This document shows, one piece after another, positions 42,979 through 53,357 of a DNA stretch of 64,000 nt. This DNA comes from Sphingopyxis sp. LC81 (GTDB lineage: Bacteria; Pseudomonadota; Alphaproteobacteria; Sphingomonadales; Sphingomonadaceae), in contig NZ_JNFD01000036.1 of the NCBI RefSeq assembly GCF_000756375.1, positions 54,346 through 118,345 on the forward strand, written 5' to 3'. Each line of letters starts with the position of its first letter. The first letter of the stretch is position 1. Under the pieces are notes generated by a model. That model made no database searches. It saw nothing but the letters and a program-made list of their open reading frames with translations, and was not told the DNA's origin. Made by a program: the position numbers and the translations under genes.

Positions 42979-44138
42979 CGGCGGCATCGCGCCGGCCCAT
43001 GCTGCGCGCTTTTATAATTGCCGCCACGATAGCTGCGCTGGCCTGGGTTGCGGGCGGGCAGGCACTGCTTGGCCGCATCGATCCGGCGCTCGCGGTCCCG
43101 TTGCTCGCGCCGCCGATGCTGCTTTTGGCCTGGTGGCAGCGCGGCGAGCCCGTCGCGATGCGGCGTCGCGCGTGCCTGCTCACCCTCGCGCTTCTGGCGA
43201 TAACGCAGGCTTCGCTCGGCATCATGCTCGCCGGATCGGCGGCGGGGTTGCAATTGCTCCTCGCGATCGTATCGGCTGGCATCGCGGCCTGGCTTGCGGA
43301 TCGGATCGTCCAGTGGCGCAGCCGGTTCAAATTGCTGCCGTGGCTCGCCGGATTTTTGCTCGTGGCCGGCTGGTTCGGGGCGGGGCACGCGCTGCTGGCG
43401 GCCCTCTATCGGCCCGCGTCGGCCTCGGCGGATGCGCCCGCCGCCACCATGCTCACCGGCCTGCCGCTGCGCTGGTCTGCAAGCCCGAGCATCGCGGCGA
43501 TGATTGCCGAAGGCACGAATGACGATCCGGCGCTCGCGCGGCTGATCGCAGCCGGGCCGATATCGCTCGTCGACAGCCTCGCCGATCATGTGCCATCGCC
43601 GGGCGGGGCGCTGCTGATCGCGCATCCGCGTGCGCTGGCGCCGCAGGAGCTGGTCGCGATCGACGCGTTCGTGCGCGGCGGCGGACGTGCGGTCATACTC
43701 GCCGATGCGCTATCGGGCTGGCCGGCGCGCCATCCGCTCGGCGATCCGCGCAACGCGCCGGTGACGAGCCTGCTCACGCCGCTGCTCGACCATTGGGGTG
43801 TGACCTTGGCCGCCGCGCCCGCGCAGGAGAGCATGGCGTTGCCGGTCGATGTCGACGGTGCGCGTCTTCGCCTGTTCAGCGCGGGACGCCTCGATCGCCT
43901 GCCGCAGGCGTGCCGTGTCTATGCCGATCGCCGCGTTGCGCATTGCCGGATAGGGCAGGGCGAGGTCTGGCTGGTGGGCGATGCCGACCTGCTCTTTGCA
44001 CCGCTATGGCGTCCGCTCGTTCCGGGCGCACATCACCTGCGGCAGGCCGACACGATGGAATGGCTTTCGGTCCGTCTGTGGCGCGGTGCCGGAAACAGCT
44101 TTCTGCATCCGCTCTGGATTCGCGCCCGCGCCGCCTGA
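42975..44138 (+). CDS. Membrane protein with a GldG/DUF4350-like domain
   Basis: 387-residue protein starting at a GTG that overlaps the previous stop. Five or so N-terminal helices (residues 10-145) precede a periplasmic alpha/beta domain with GGALLIAHPRALAPQELVAI and AFVRGGGRAVILADAL, a pattern of the GldG-like ABC-transporter auxiliary/DUF4350 family that resembles a flavodoxin-like fold. Later CRIGQGEVWLVGDADLL fits the same domain. No ABC ATPase is nearby. Function unknown; the position just before the dcw cluster is conserved only by inference. Confidence 0.62.
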   Translation: MTAASRRPMLRAFIIAATIAALAWVAGGQALLGRIDPALAVPLLAPPMLLLAWWQRGEPVAMRRRACLLTLALLAITQASLGIMLAGSAAGLQLLLAIVSAGIAAWLADRIVQWRSRFKLLPWLAGFLLVAGWFGAGHALLAALYRPASASADAPAATMLTGLPLRWSASPSIAAMIAEGTNDDPALARLIAAGPISLVDSLADHVPSPGGALLIAHPRALAPQELVAIDAFVRGGGRAVILADALSGWPARHPLGDPRNAPVTSLLTPLLDHWGVTLAAAPAQESMALPVDVDGARLRLFSAGRLDRLPQACRVYADRRVAHCRIGQGEVWLVGDADLLFAPLWRPLVPGAHHLRQADTMEWLSVRLWRGAGNSFLHPLWIRARAA

Positions 44139-44141
44139 GTC

Positions 44142-44160
44142 GGGCGTATCCGCCCTAATT
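44142..44160 (+). terminator. Weak intrinsic-type terminator upstream of mraZ region
   Basis: GGGCG (44142-44146), loop TATC, CGCCC (44151-44155), then TAATT. A five-base-pair stem and short A/T tail make termination plausible but weak. It follows the membrane-protein stop by three bases. Confidence 0.4.
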
Positions 44161-44257
44161 TACCCCGATCGAAGCATGTCTCGCGGTGCCGCTGTGCGCC
44201 GTGGGACCGGTATTTACCCAATTCGGAGGTCTTTTTGCGGTAAATGGGGGTTAGATT

Positions 44258-44331
44258 CCCTATTTCACCCTAAATTACCCCTTTCCACCCCGATCTTTAG
44301 TTGATACTCAGGAATCGGAGAGGGGCATTCT
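44258..44331. promoter_or_regulatory. Candidate MraZ-binding repeats and promoter region of the dcw cluster
   Basis: CCC triplets start at 44258, 44268, 44278 and 44288, exactly 10 bp apart, so the opposite strand reads as four GGG-containing direct repeats (about AAAGGGG, TTAGGGT, ATAGGGA). MraZ is known to bind TGGGN-type repeats at 10-bp spacing upstream of its own gene. A possible -35 TTGATA (44301-44306) with weak -10 CATTCT (44326-44331, 19-nt spacer) lies next to them. The orientation opposite to mraZ is a caveat. Rest of 44139-44415: no gene. Confidence 0.5.
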
Positions 44332-44415
44332 CCACCTGTGCCGAACTAGCTGGAATCATGCGATTCCGGGGACGGGGAAGTTTTGCCCGGTGGCGCGAAT
44401 ACGGGGGGCAGAGCG

Positions 44416-44916
44416 ATGGCGATTGTGACGCCCGGCCAGTATGCGGGCACCAGTTTCGCCGCGATCGATGGCAAGGGGCGCATCGCCGTCCCCTCACAAT
44501 TCCGCAACAATGTGCCCCTCATTGCGGACGGCCAGCGCGTGCTTTGGGTCGGCTTTCACGAAAAGCTGCCCTGCCTCGTCGCCTATGGCCAGGATCAATA
44601 TGACCGGCTGAACGGCGAGATCGAACGCGACCGCGAAACCGCGCGGCTGCGCAACCTCGACTTCGACGAGGACAGCGAGTTCAAGAAGCGCTTCAGCTAC
44701 ACCGAGCCCTATACGCTCGACGACAGCGGTCGCTTCCTTCCCAGCTTCATCCACCGCGACCGCGTCGGCGATGCCGGCGCGACCGCTTTTGTGGGCTCGG
44801 GCCGCCGCCTCGAAATCTGGTGGCTGCCGACCTTGGCCGAATGTGCCGAGGCCGACCCGGTGCTGCGGCGCCTCGCGGCGTCGTGGGATGCGACAAAAGG
44901 GAAGGGGCGCAAGTGA
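44416..44916 (+). CDS. mraZ: Transcriptional regulator MraZ
   Basis: 166-residue regulator with two SpoVT/AbrB-like half-domains. The first begins at [13 protein letters not shown] (residue 18 onward) and the second around [12 protein letters not shown] (residue about 105). It forms a ring that binds repeats upstream of its own operon and represses dcw transcription. The ATG 44416 gives [19 protein letters not shown]; a TTG at 44383 would add 11 unconserved residues. The C-terminal part ends KGKGRK, and the stop overlaps the rsmH GTG (GTGA). Confidence 0.95.
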   Translation: MAIVTPGQYAGTSFAAIDGKGRIAVPSQFRNNVPLIADGQRVLWVGFHEKLPCLVAYGQDQYDRLNGEIERDRETARLRNLDFDEDSEFKKRFSYTEPYTLDDSGRFLPSFIHRDRVGDAGATAFVGSGRRLEIWWLPTLAECAEADPVLRRLAASWDATKGKGRK

Positions 44917-45884
44917 CCGACCTTCCGCGCGATCCCCGCCACGATCCGGTCCTCCGTGAAGAAGTCCTCGCCGCACTCGCCATCCAACCCGGTGAACGCC
45001 ACGTCGATGCGACCTTCGGTGCCGGCGGCTACACGCGTGCGATGCTCGCCGCGGGCGCCGACGTCGTCGCCTGCGACCGTGATCCCGACGCGATTGCCGG
45101 AGGGCAGGCGCTGGTAGAAGAGGCTGGCGGCAAGCTGACATTGATCCACGGTCGCTTCAGCGAGATCGACCGGCTGCTCGCCGAGCGCGGGATCGACGCG
45201 GTCGACGGCATCACCTTCGACATCGGCGTGTCGTCGATGCAGCTCGACCAGGGCGAGCGCGGTTTCTCGTTCCAGAAGGACGGCCCGCTCGACATGCGCA
45301 TGGCGCAGGAGGGCGAAAGCGCCGCCGACTGGCTGAACAGTGCCGACGAAACCGAAATCGCCGACGTGCTTTTCCATTATGGCGACGAACGCCAGTCGCG
45401 CCGCGTTGCGCGCGCGATCGTCGCGGCGCGTCCGCTGACGCGTACCGGCGAACTCGCGACGGTGATCCGCAAGGCGCTGCGCCATCCGCCGGGCGCGCCC
45501 AAGGATCCTTCGACCAAAAGCTTTCAGGCGATCCGCATCCATGTGAACGGCGAGCTCGATGAATTGATCGCCGGCCTCAATGCCGCCGAGCGGCTGCTTC
45601 GTCCGGGCGGCCGCCTCGCGGTGGTCAGCTTTCACAGCACCGAGGACCGCATTGTGAAGAACTTCCTGCGCGAACGTAGCGGTGGCGATGCCGCGGGTTC
45701 GCGCCACCGGCCCGCGCCGATCCCTCTGGCGCGGGCCGCAACGTTCGAAACCCCGGCGCGCAAAGTGCGCCCGGGCAAGGCCGAAGAGGCGCGCAATCCG
45801 CGCGCCCGTTCGGCAACGCTGCGCAGCGCGGTCCGGACCTCGGCTCCGGCGCATTCGACGATGAAGGAGGCGATGTCATGCTGA
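44913..45884 (+). CDS. rsmH: 16S rRNA (cytosine1402-N4)-methyltransferase
   Basis: 323-residue SAM-dependent methyltransferase modifying the ribosomal P site. The SAM-binding motif [15 protein letters not shown] and [14 protein letters not shown] with [15 protein letters not shown] are diagnostic, as is the late [18 protein letters not shown]. The GTG at 44913 overlaps the mraZ stop and gives a normal length. The C terminus is basic. Its stop overlaps ftsL by seven bases. Confidence 0.97.
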   Translation: MTDLPRDPRHDPVLREEVLAALAIQPGERHVDATFGAGGYTRAMLAAGADVVACDRDPDAIAGGQALVEEAGGKLTLIHGRFSEIDRLLAERGIDAVDGITFDIGVSSMQLDQGERGFSFQKDGPLDMRMAQEGESAADWLNSADETEIADVLFHYGDERQSRRVARAIVAARPLTRTGELATVIRKALRHPPGAPKDPSTKSFQAIRIHVNGELDELIAGLNAAERLLRPGGRLAVVSFHSTEDRIVKNFLRERSGGDAAGSRHRPAPIPLARAATFETPARKVRPGKAEEARNPRARSATLRSAVRTSAPAHSTMKEAMSC

Positions 45885-46489
45885 TGGCGGCCCGCAAGCT
45901 CCAGGGGATCGGCCTGGTCCTGCTCGTGCTCATCTTCGCGATGATGCTTTATCCCGTGTCGCTGAAAGTCGCGGCGACGCGCAGCGAACTGACGCGCATC
46001 GAACGGCAGATCGACCGGACGCGCGACAATATCCGCTATCTCGAATCCGAACTCGCGGTGCGCGCCTCGATGCGTCAGCTCGAACAATGGAATGCCGACA
46101 CCTTCGGCTATTCGGCGCCCGATGCGGGTCAGTATCTGGCGAGCGAGCGTCAGCTTGCGTCGCTCGACCGCCTGCCGCGGGCCCGCGGCGCCAACGAGGT
46201 CGCGCCGGTGCTGATGGCGATGGTGTCGCCCGTCGGCACGCCTGCCGTCAGCGCGCCGAAAGAAAGCCCGGTCGCCGGCAAGCCCGCCGCGGCGAAGCCC
46301 TCCGCCAAGCCGGTCGTGCTCGCACAGGCCGACACCGCGATCCGCAGCGATGTGGCACCGCGGATGGCGCCCACGCGCCGCCGCGAACAGCTCAAGATGA
46401 TCGAGGACCAATTGCTCGCCGAATCGACGCTCGCCGACCTCAAGCGCGCGGCGGCGGCCGAAGCGGCAGGAGGCAAGTCCGGCCGATGA
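45878..46489 (+). CDS. ftsL: Cell division protein FtsL-like
   Basis: 203-residue protein with one N-terminal helix ([19 protein letters not shown], about residues 11-30) and a following coiled coil ([20 protein letters not shown]) as in FtsL, located exactly where ftsL occurs between rsmH and ftsI. In the divisome FtsL binds FtsB, FtsQ and FtsW-FtsI. It is about twice the usual length, the extra part being an Ala/Pro/Lys-rich tail. SD AGGAGG lies 7 nt ahead of ATG 45878. The assignment is mainly positional. Confidence 0.8.
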   Translation: MLMAARKLQGIGLVLLVLIFAMMLYPVSLKVAATRSELTRIERQIDRTRDNIRYLESELAVRASMRQLEQWNADTFGYSAPDAGQYLASERQLASLDRLPRARGANEVAPVLMAMVSPVGTPAVSAPKESPVAGKPAAAKPSAKPVVLAQADTAIRSDVAPRMAPTRRREQLKMIEDQLLAESTLADLKRAAAAEAAGGKSGR

Positions 46490-48174
46490 ACACGCTGGTC
46501 GTCCGCCCAACGAGAGTCCGAACTGCCGGGGTGCGGCAGCAGATATTGCTGACCGCACAACAGCGTTTGATGATCCTGATGCTGCTGTTCATGGCGGCAT
46601 TTTTCGTTGTGTCGGTGCGGCTGCTCTATTTCGCGCTGTTCGATACCTCGTCGAGCGCCCACGCGGCGACCGCCTTTGTCCCAGCGCGCGCCGACATCGT
46701 CGACCGCAACGGCGTGCCGCTCGCGCGCACGATCGACGGCTATTCGATTCGCGTCGTCCCGTCGAAGCTGCTCAACAACCGGCAATATCTCGCGGACGAG
46801 CTGCACAAGATTTTCCCCGACACGCCGCGCGAGGAATTGCTCGCAAAGGTCAGCGGGTCGCGCCCGACCTATATCCGCCGCCGCGCGCTGCCCGATCAGG
46901 TCGCGGCGGTGAACGCGATCGGCGATGTCGGTTTCGACTTCCCGCGCGAAAAGGAACGCCTCTATCCGCAGCTGACCCTGGCCGCGCATGTGCTCGGCTT
47001 CACCAATGCCGAGGGGCATGGCGTCACGGGGGTCGAAGGCGCATTCGACCAGCGGCTGATCGACAAGGCGACGCGCGGCGAGCCGCTCGCGCTGTCGATC
47101 GACGCGCGCGTGCAGGGCGTGCTCGAAAGCGAGCTGAGCTCGGCGGTCGCCAACCTCGAGGCGATCGGCGGCGCTGGGATCATTCTCGACGTCCACACCG
47201 GCGAAGTCGCGGCGATGACATCGCTCCCGACCTTCAACCCGAACAAGCTGACCGGCAGCGACCCGGCGACGCGCCGCAACGCCGTCACCTATAATCTCTA
47301 CGAGCTCGGTTCGACCTTCAAGCCGCTGTCGATCGCTGCCGCCATCGACGACGGCACGATCACCAGCATGGCACGCCGTTACGATGCGTCGGCGCCGCTA
47401 CCGATCGCCGGTTTCCGCATCCGCGACAGCCATCCCGGCCGCTGGTACAATGTGCCCGAGACGCTGATCGAAAGCTCGAACATCGCCACCGCACGTATCG
47501 CCGACGAACTCGGGCGCGAGAATCTGGAACGGCTCTTCCGCAACCTCGATTTCGACAAGCGCCCGCAGATCGACCTCAAGGAACGGGCTTTCCCGCTGTG
47601 GCCGAAGGACTGGGGCCGCGTGACCACGATGACGACCAGCTATGGCCACGGCATCGCGGTGACCCCGATGCATCTCGCGAGCGCCTATGCCGCGCTCGTC
47701 AACGGCGGCATCTATCGTCCCGCGACGCTGATGAAGCTCGGCGACAAGGCGCCGCCGCAGGGCCGCCGCGTGTTCAAGGCGGCGACCAGCGCGCGGATGC
47801 GCCAGCTGCTTCGCCTCATCGTTTCGGATGGCACCGGCAAGCAGGCGAACGCGCCGGGCTTCCGCGTCGGGGGTAAGACGGGTTCGGCAGAAAAGCCGGG
47901 TGCGGGCGGCTATCGTCGCCATTCGCTCGTCTCGACCTTCTCGGCGGCTTTCCCGATGGACAACCCGCGCTATGTGGTGATCGTGATGATCGACGAGCCG
48001 AAGGGGAACGCGTATAGTTCGGGCCAGCGCACTGCAGGCTGGACCGCAGCGCCCGTGGTGCGCAAGGTCGTGACGCGCGCGGGGCCGATGTTGGGCGTTT
48101 TCCCCGACGAAAGCCGCGACGTCGATGTCTCCGAGCTCATCCCCTTGCTGCGGAGAAATGAGGAAACGCACTGA
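46486..48174 (+). CDS. ftsI: Septal peptidoglycan transpeptidase (PBP3)
   Basis: 562-residue class B penicillin-binding protein. One N-terminal membrane helix (LMILMLLFMAAFFVVSV) precedes a dimerisation domain (ADIVDRNGVPLARTIDGY) and the transpeptidase domain with active-site Ser276 in STFK, Ser330-Ser331-Asn332 and Lys464 in KTGS. It crosslinks septal peptidoglycan with FtsW. ATG 46486 overlaps the ftsL stop (ATGA). The C terminus ends SELIPLLRRNEETH. No deviation from the family is seen. Confidence 0.97.
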   Translation: MNTLVVRPTRVRTAGVRQQILLTAQQRLMILMLLFMAAFFVVSVRLLYFALFDTSSSAHAATAFVPARADIVDRNGVPLARTIDGYSIRVVPSKLLNNRQYLADELHKIFPDTPREELLAKVSGSRPTYIRRRALPDQVAAVNAIGDVGFDFPREKERLYPQLTLAAHVLGFTNAEGHGVTGVEGAFDQRLIDKATRGEPLALSIDARVQGVLESELSSAVANLEAIGGAGIILDVHTGEVAAMTSLPTFNPNKLTGSDPATRRNAVTYNLYELGSTFKPLSIAAAIDDGTITSMARRYDASAPLPIAGFRIRDSHPGRWYNVPETLIESSNIATARIADELGRENLERLFRNLDFDKRPQIDLKERAFPLWPKDWGRVTTMTTSYGHGIAVTPMHLASAYAALVNGGIYRPATLMKLGDKAPPQGRRVFKAATSARMRQLLRLIVSDGTGKQANAPGFRVGGKTGSAEKPGAGGYRRHSLVSTFSAAFPMDNPRYVVIVMIDEPKGNAYSSGQRTAGWTAAPVVRKVVTRAGPMLGVFPDESRDVDVSELIPLLRRNEETH

Positions 48175-49613
48175 TGCGTCTCGCCGCGCTGCTCGACGAT
48201 CAGGGGCGGGGGGGTAGCGATCCCGTCGTTACGGGACTTGCGATCGATCATCGCAAGGTCGCGCCGGGGACGATTTTCGGCGCCTTCGTCGGTGAAAAAT
48301 TCAACGGCGAGGATTTCATCGCTGCCGCGATCGAAGCGGGCGCCGTCGCGATCGTCGCGCGTCCCGAAGCGCGGGTCGAGGGTGCGGTGCATATCGCCGA
48401 CGCCAACCCCCGCCGCGCCTTTGCGCATATCGGCGCGCGCTTCTTTCACCGCTTTCCCGCGACCTGCGTCGCGGTAACAGGCACGAACGGGAAGACCTCG
48501 ACCGTCGAGATGACGCGCCAGCTGTGGCGGATGGCCGGGTTCAACGCCGCATCGATCGGCACGCTTGGCATCACGACCTCGATGGACAGCGCCTCTACGG
48601 GGCTGACGACGCCCGATATCGTCACCTTCCTTTCGAACATGTCGGGTCTCGCGGCCGAAGGTATTACGCACGCCGCGTTCGAGGCGTCGAGCCACGGACT
48701 CGACCAGTATCGCACCGAGGGTCTGCCGGTGAAGGCGGCCGCATTCACCAACCTCAGCCACGATCATCTCGACTACCACGGCACGATGGAGACCTATCTC
48801 GCCGCCAAAATGCGGCTTTTTGACGAAGTGGTCGAGCAGAATGGCGCGGCGGTGATCTGGGCCGATGACGCCTATTCGGCCGAAGTGATCGAAGCGGTGA
48901 TCGCGCGCGGCGTCCACCTGCTGAGCGTCGGCACGAAGGGCGAAACGCTCCGCCTCGTCTCGCGCGAACCGACGCAACTCGGCCAGTCGCTCGTCATCGC
49001 GGCGGGTGACCTCACGCAAAAGGTCGATCTGCCACTGATCGGCGCCTATCAGGTCGCGAATGCGCTCGTATCTGCGGGCCTCGTGATCGCGACCGGCGGC
49101 GACGCAGCGCAGACGCTCGGCAATCTCGCGCGGCTGCAGCCGGTGCGCGGCCGCCTCGAGCGCGCGGCGATCACTCGGACGGGCGCGCCCGTCTATGTCG
49201 ATTATGCGCATACCCCCGACGCGATCGAGGCCGCGCTCGACGCGTTGCGCCCGCACGCGAGCGGCCGCCTGATCCTTGTTTTCGGCGCCGGTGGCGACCG
49301 CGACCAGGCGAAGCGCCCTGAAATGGGCAAGGTCGCCGCGGCAAAGGCCGACGTGCTGATCATCACCGACGACAATCCGCGCGGCGAAGATCCCGCCGTC
49401 ATTCGAGGCGCAATCGCTGCCGCTGCACCTGCCGCGCAGGTCATCGGCGACCGCCGCGCCGCGATTGCCGCCGCGATCGGGGAAGCGCGCGCCGACGACA
49501 TCGTCTGCATCGCGGGCAAGGGGCACGAACAGGGCCAGATTGTCGGCCGCGGGGACGCCATGCGCGTCATTCCCTTTGACGATGTGACCGTTGCGCGCGA
49601 GGAGGCGGCATGA
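48174..49613 (+). CDS. murE: UDP-MurNAc-L-Ala-D-Glu:meso-diaminopimelate ligase
   Basis: 479-residue cytoplasmic ligase adding the third peptide residue. The ATP loop is VTGTNGKTSTVEM. The specificity motif DNPR (Asp400 to Arg403, in TDDNPRGEDP) indicates meso-diaminopimelate, not lysine. ATG 48174 shares one base with the ftsI stop. Followed by murF with a four-base overlap. Confidence 0.97.
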   Translation: MRLAALLDDQGRGGSDPVVTGLAIDHRKVAPGTIFGAFVGEKFNGEDFIAAAIEAGAVAIVARPEARVEGAVHIADANPRRAFAHIGARFFHRFPATCVAVTGTNGKTSTVEMTRQLWRMAGFNAASIGTLGITTSMDSASTGLTTPDIVTFLSNMSGLAAEGITHAAFEASSHGLDQYRTEGLPVKAAAFTNLSHDHLDYHGTMETYLAAKMRLFDEVVEQNGAAVIWADDAYSAEVIEAVIARGVHLLSVGTKGETLRLVSREPTQLGQSLVIAAGDLTQKVDLPLIGAYQVANALVSAGLVIATGGDAAQTLGNLARLQPVRGRLERAAITRTGAPVYVDYAHTPDAIEAALDALRPHASGRLILVFGAGGDRDQAKRPEMGKVAAAKADVLIITDDNPRGEDPAVIRGAIAAAAPAAQVIGDRRAAIAAAIGEARADDIVCIAGKGHEQGQIVGRGDAMRVIPFDDVTVAREEAA

Positions 49614-50986
49614 ACCCGCTCTGGACCGCGCGCGCCATCGCAACTGCCACGGGCGGGACCGCCAGCGCCGACTTCACCGTGCAGGGCGTCGCCTTCGACT
49701 CGCGCGAGGTGACAAAGGGCGACCTCTTCGTCGCGATGAAGGGCGAGGTCGCCGATGGTCACGCCTTCATCGACAAGGCGATTGCCGCGGGCGCCGTCGG
49801 CATTGTGTGCGAAACCGCGATCGATCATCCCCACGTCCGCGTCGCCGACAGCGCCGCGGCACTGAACGCGCTCGGCATCGCATCGCGTGCGCGCAGCCAT
49901 GGCCGGATCATCGGCGTGACCGGCTCGGCGGGCAAGACGGGGACGAAGGAAGCGCTGTTTGCGGCGCTCGACCGCTTCCGCCCGGGCAAGGCCCACCGCT
50001 CGGTCAAAAGCTACAACAACCATGTCGGCGTGCCACTCAGCATCGCGCGCATGCCGTCGACCGCCGATTTCGGCGTGTTCGAAATGGGGATGAACCATGC
50101 GGGCGAACTCGCCGAACTGACGCGCATGGTGCGCCCGCACGTCGCGATCGTCACCACCATCGCCCCCGCGCATATGGAATATTTTGGCAGCGAAGAGGCC
50201 ATCGCCGACGCGAAGGGCGAGATTTTCGAAGGGCTCGAACCCGGCGGCACCGCGATCGTCCCGTTCGACAGCCCGCATTATGCAAGGCTGCGCGCCAAGG
50301 CGGAACAGCATGCCGCCCATGTCGTGAGCTTCGGCCTCGGCGACGGCGCCGACGTCCGCGCGGTCGACTGGCTTTCGGACGGGAAGGGCGGCTCGCTCGT
50401 CACCGCGCAGGTGCAGGATTCGCTCCTCTGCTACACGATCGCGCAGGCGGGGGCGCATTGGGTGTCCAATTCGCTCGCCGTGCTTGCGGCGGTCAAGGCT
50501 GTCGGCGGCGCCCTGCCCGCCGCGGGCCTTGCCTTTGCCGAGATGGGCGGCCTCACCGGACGCGGCGCACGCCACCGCGTCGCGGTGCCCGGCGGCCACA
50601 TCCTCGTCATCGACGAAAGCTACAACGCCAATCCGGCCTCGATGGCCGCGACGGTCACCCAGTTCGGCACCGAATCCGCCGACCGCAAGGTCGCGATTCT
50701 CGGCGCGATGAAGGAGCTGGGGCCGGGCGGCGAGGCGTATCACGCGGGTCTCGCGGCTCCGCTCGTCGCGGCGGGGGTGCAATTCGCCCTGCTTGTCGGC
50801 GAAGAGATGGCGCCGCTCGCCAAAGCGCTTGAGGGACGCATCGATTTCGAGCATGTGCCCGCCCACTCGGCCGCGGTAGGGCGGCTGAAGGACCTGATCC
50901 GTCCGGGCGACGCCGTGCTGGTCAAGGGGTCGAACAGCGTCGGGCTGTCGCATGTCGTGACGGCGCTGACCAACGGGGACTATTGA
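49610..50986 (+). CDS. murF: UDP-MurNAc-tripeptide:D-alanyl-D-alanine ligase
   Basis: 458-residue Mur ligase adding the D-Ala-D-Ala dipeptide to complete the UDP-MurNAc-pentapeptide. The ATP loop reads [10 protein letters not shown], with a Gly where many relatives have Thr (GKTTTKE), and the domains follow normal order, with [13 protein letters not shown] in the C-terminal domain. The SD GGAGG lies just ahead of the ATG, which overlaps the murE stop (ATGA). Confidence 0.96.
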   Translation: MNPLWTARAIATATGGTASADFTVQGVAFDSREVTKGDLFVAMKGEVADGHAFIDKAIAAGAVGIVCETAIDHPHVRVADSAAALNALGIASRARSHGRIIGVTGSAGKTGTKEALFAALDRFRPGKAHRSVKSYNNHVGVPLSIARMPSTADFGVFEMGMNHAGELAELTRMVRPHVAIVTTIAPAHMEYFGSEEAIADAKGEIFEGLEPGGTAIVPFDSPHYARLRAKAEQHAAHVVSFGLGDGADVRAVDWLSDGKGGSLVTAQVQDSLLCYTIAQAGAHWVSNSLAVLAAVKAVGGALPAAGLAFAEMGGLTGRGARHRVAVPGGHILVIDESYNANPASMAATVTQFGTESADRKVAILGAMKELGPGGEAYHAGLAAPLVAAGVQFALLVGEEMAPLAKALEGRIDFEHVPAHSAAVGRLKDLIRPGDAVLVKGSNSVGLSHVVTALTNGDY

Positions 50987-52056
50987 TGCTATATTGGCTG
51001 GCGGAATGGCTTGGCTTTCCGGGGGCTCTCAACCTCATTCGCTACCTGAGCTTCCGCTCGGGGGCCGCGGTCGCGACTGCGATGATCCTGGGCCTGTGGA
51101 TCGGCCCGCGCTTCATCCTGATGCTGCGGATGCGGCAGGGCAAGGGACAGCCGATCCGCGAGGACGGCCCGCAAAGCCACCTCGCCAAAAAGGGCACGCC
51201 GACGATGGGTGGGCTGATGATCCTCATTTCGCTGATGATCTCCGCGCTTTTGTGGATGGATCTGTCGAACCGCTTCGTCTGGGCCTGTCTGTTCGTCACC
51301 GCGGGTTTCGCCGTCGTCGGCTTTCTCGACGATTTCGACAAGGTGACCAAGGCCAGCCATCGCGGGATTCCGGGGCGCGTGCGGCTGCTGATCGAATTTG
51401 CCATCGCCGCAGTCGCGGTGCTGCTGATCGTGTCGCGCACCGGCACGGACCTGTATCTGCCCTTTTTCAGCGGAATCGTCGTCCCGCTCGGGCCGCTCTA
51501 TTATGTCTTTGCGATGGTGCTGATCGTCGGTTTCGGCAATGCGGTGAACCTCACCGACGGACTCGACGGCCTCGCGACCTTCCCCGTGATCATCGCCAGC
51601 CTGACCTTCCTCGTCATCGTCTACCTCTCGGGCAATGTGAAGTTCGCGGGCTATCTCGGCATTCCGCACGTCCCCGGCGCGGGCGAGCTTGCGGTGTTCG
51701 CCGCGGCGATCATCGGCGCCTGCCTCGCCTTTCTGTGGTTCAACGCGCCCCCCGCGGCGGTGTTCATGGGCGATACGGGCAGCCTCGCGCTCGGCGGGGC
51801 GCTCGCGACAATCGCGGTCACCGCGCAGCATGAACTCGTCCTCGTCCTCGTCGGCGGGCTGTTCGTCGTTGAGGCGCTGTCGGTGATTATTCAGGTCTTC
51901 TGGTACAAGCGCACCGGCAAGCGTGTGTTCCGCATGGCGCCGATCCACCATCATTTCGAGCAATTGGGCTGGCCCGAATCGACCGTCGTCATCCGTTTCT
52001 GGATCGTCTCGATCGTCCTTGCACTCGCGGGGCTCGCGACCTTGAAACTCCGTTGA
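50986..52056 (+). CDS. mraY: Phospho-MurNAc-pentapeptide-transferase (translocase I)
   Basis: 356-residue polytopic membrane enzyme forming lipid I from UDP-MurNAc-pentapeptide and undecaprenyl phosphate. About ten helices are seen. Catalytic-site motifs include [21 protein letters not shown] and [12 protein letters not shown] 50986 shares a base with the murF stop (TGATG); the TTG immediately upstream adds only one codon. Confidence 0.97.
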   Translation: MLYWLAEWLGFPGALNLIRYLSFRSGAAVATAMILGLWIGPRFILMLRMRQGKGQPIREDGPQSHLAKKGTPTMGGLMILISLMISALLWMDLSNRFVWACLFVTAGFAVVGFLDDFDKVTKASHRGIPGRVRLLIEFAIAAVAVLLIVSRTGTDLYLPFFSGIVVPLGPLYYVFAMVLIVGFGNAVNLTDGLDGLATFPVIIASLTFLVIVYLSGNVKFAGYLGIPHVPGAGELAVFAAAIIGACLAFLWFNAPPAAVFMGDTGSLALGGALATIAVTAQHELVLVLVGGLFVVEALSVIIQVFWYKRTGKRVFRMAPIHHHFEQLGWPESTVVIRFWIVSIVLALAGLATLKLR

Positions 52057-53357
52057 TCTCCTCGCGCGCCTTTGCCGGTCGCCGCTACGCGGTACTGGGA
52101 CTGGCGCGCTCGGGCCTCGCGACCGTCGAGGCGCTCGTCGCGAGCGGCGCGGGCGTCACCGCATGGGACGACCGCGAGGAAGCGCGCGACGATGCGATGG
52201 CACTCAGCGCCGATATCGGCAATCCGCTCGAGATCGACCTGATCGGCTTTGCCGGTGTCGTCGTGTCGCCCGGCGTGCCGCTCAACCGCCACCCGATCGC
52301 CGTGCATGCGCGCGAGGCGCATGTTCCCGTGATCGGCGACATCGAGCTGTTTGCCGAAGCCCGTGACGAATTGCCCGCGCACAAGGTCGTCGGCATCACC
52401 GGCACGAACGGCAAGTCGACCGTCACCGCGCTGATCCAGCATATGCTCGAAAGCGCCGGGGTGCCGTCGCTGATGGGCGGCAATATCGGCCTGCCGATCC
52501 TGTCGCGTGACCCGCTCCCCGAGGGCGGGGTTTATGTGCTCGAACTGTCGAGCTATCAGATCGACCTTTCGCACAGCCTTGCGTGCGACATCGCGGTGCT
52601 CACCAACCTCAGCCCCGACCATCTCGACCGCTACGACGGCTTCGCGGGCTATACGGCATCGAAGGCGCGGCTGTTCGGCCTCCAGCACCGCGATCAGGTC
52701 GCGATCGTCGCGGTCGACGACGATCCGTCGAAGATGATCGCGAGCCGCATCAATCACCGCCTCCACCGCGTATCGGCAAAGGATGTCGATCCGGTCGATC
52801 AGGCGCGCTGGCCCGCATTGCAGGGGCCGCACAATGCCCAGAACGCCGTGTGCGCGATCGCCGTGTGCCGCGTGCTGGGGCTGAACGACGAACAGATCGA
52901 ACGCGGCCTCGCGACGTACAAATCGCTGCCGCATCGTATGGAATTGGTCGGCGAAGTCGGGGGGGTCAGCTGGTTCAATGACAGCAAGGCTACCAATGCG
53001 GCTTCCGCTGCACCGGCGCTGGCGGCTTTCCCGCCAGCGCCGGACCAGCGTTTGCACTGGATTGCGGGCGGCAAGGCCAAAGGCGACGGCCTCGCGGCGT
53101 GCCGTCCGTGGTTCGGCCATGTCAAACGCGCCTATCTGATCGGCGAGGCGATGGAGCCGTTCGCGGCCGAGATCGGCGATGCGATTCCGGTCGAACGGTC
53201 GGGCGACATGGCGACGGCGGTGAAACAAGCCGCGGCGGCGGCGAAACCCGGCGATATCGTCCTGCTCTCGCCGGCGTGTGCGTCGTTCGACCAGTTCAGG
53301 GATTATGAGCAGCGCGGCGATGCGTTTCGCGCCGCCGTTCAGGCGCTCGGGGCATGA
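52053..53357 (+). CDS. murD: UDP-MurNAc-L-alanine:D-glutamate ligase
   Basis: 434-residue cytoplasmic ligase adding the second residue. It has [17 protein letters not shown] at the start, the ATP loop [14 protein letters not shown] and the C-terminal [16 protein letters not shown]. The start is a TTG (52053) that overlaps the mraY stop (TTGA). The family N terminus is reached only from this codon. Confidence 0.96.
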   Translation: MISSRAFAGRRYAVLGLARSGLATVEALVASGAGVTAWDDREEARDDAMALSADIGNPLEIDLIGFAGVVVSPGVPLNRHPIAVHAREAHVPVIGDIELFAEARDELPAHKVVGITGTNGKSTVTALIQHMLESAGVPSLMGGNIGLPILSRDPLPEGGVYVLELSSYQIDLSHSLACDIAVLTNLSPDHLDRYDGFAGYTASKARLFGLQHRDQVAIVAVDDDPSKMIASRINHRLHRVSAKDVDPVDQARWPALQGPHNAQNAVCAIAVCRVLGLNDEQIERGLATYKSLPHRMELVGEVGGVSWFNDSKATNAASAAPALAAFPPAPDQRLHWIAGGKAKGDGLAACRPWFGHVKRAYLIGEAMEPFAAEIGDAIPVERSGDMATAVKQAAAAAKPGDIVLLSPACASFDQFRDYEQRGDAFRAAVQALGA

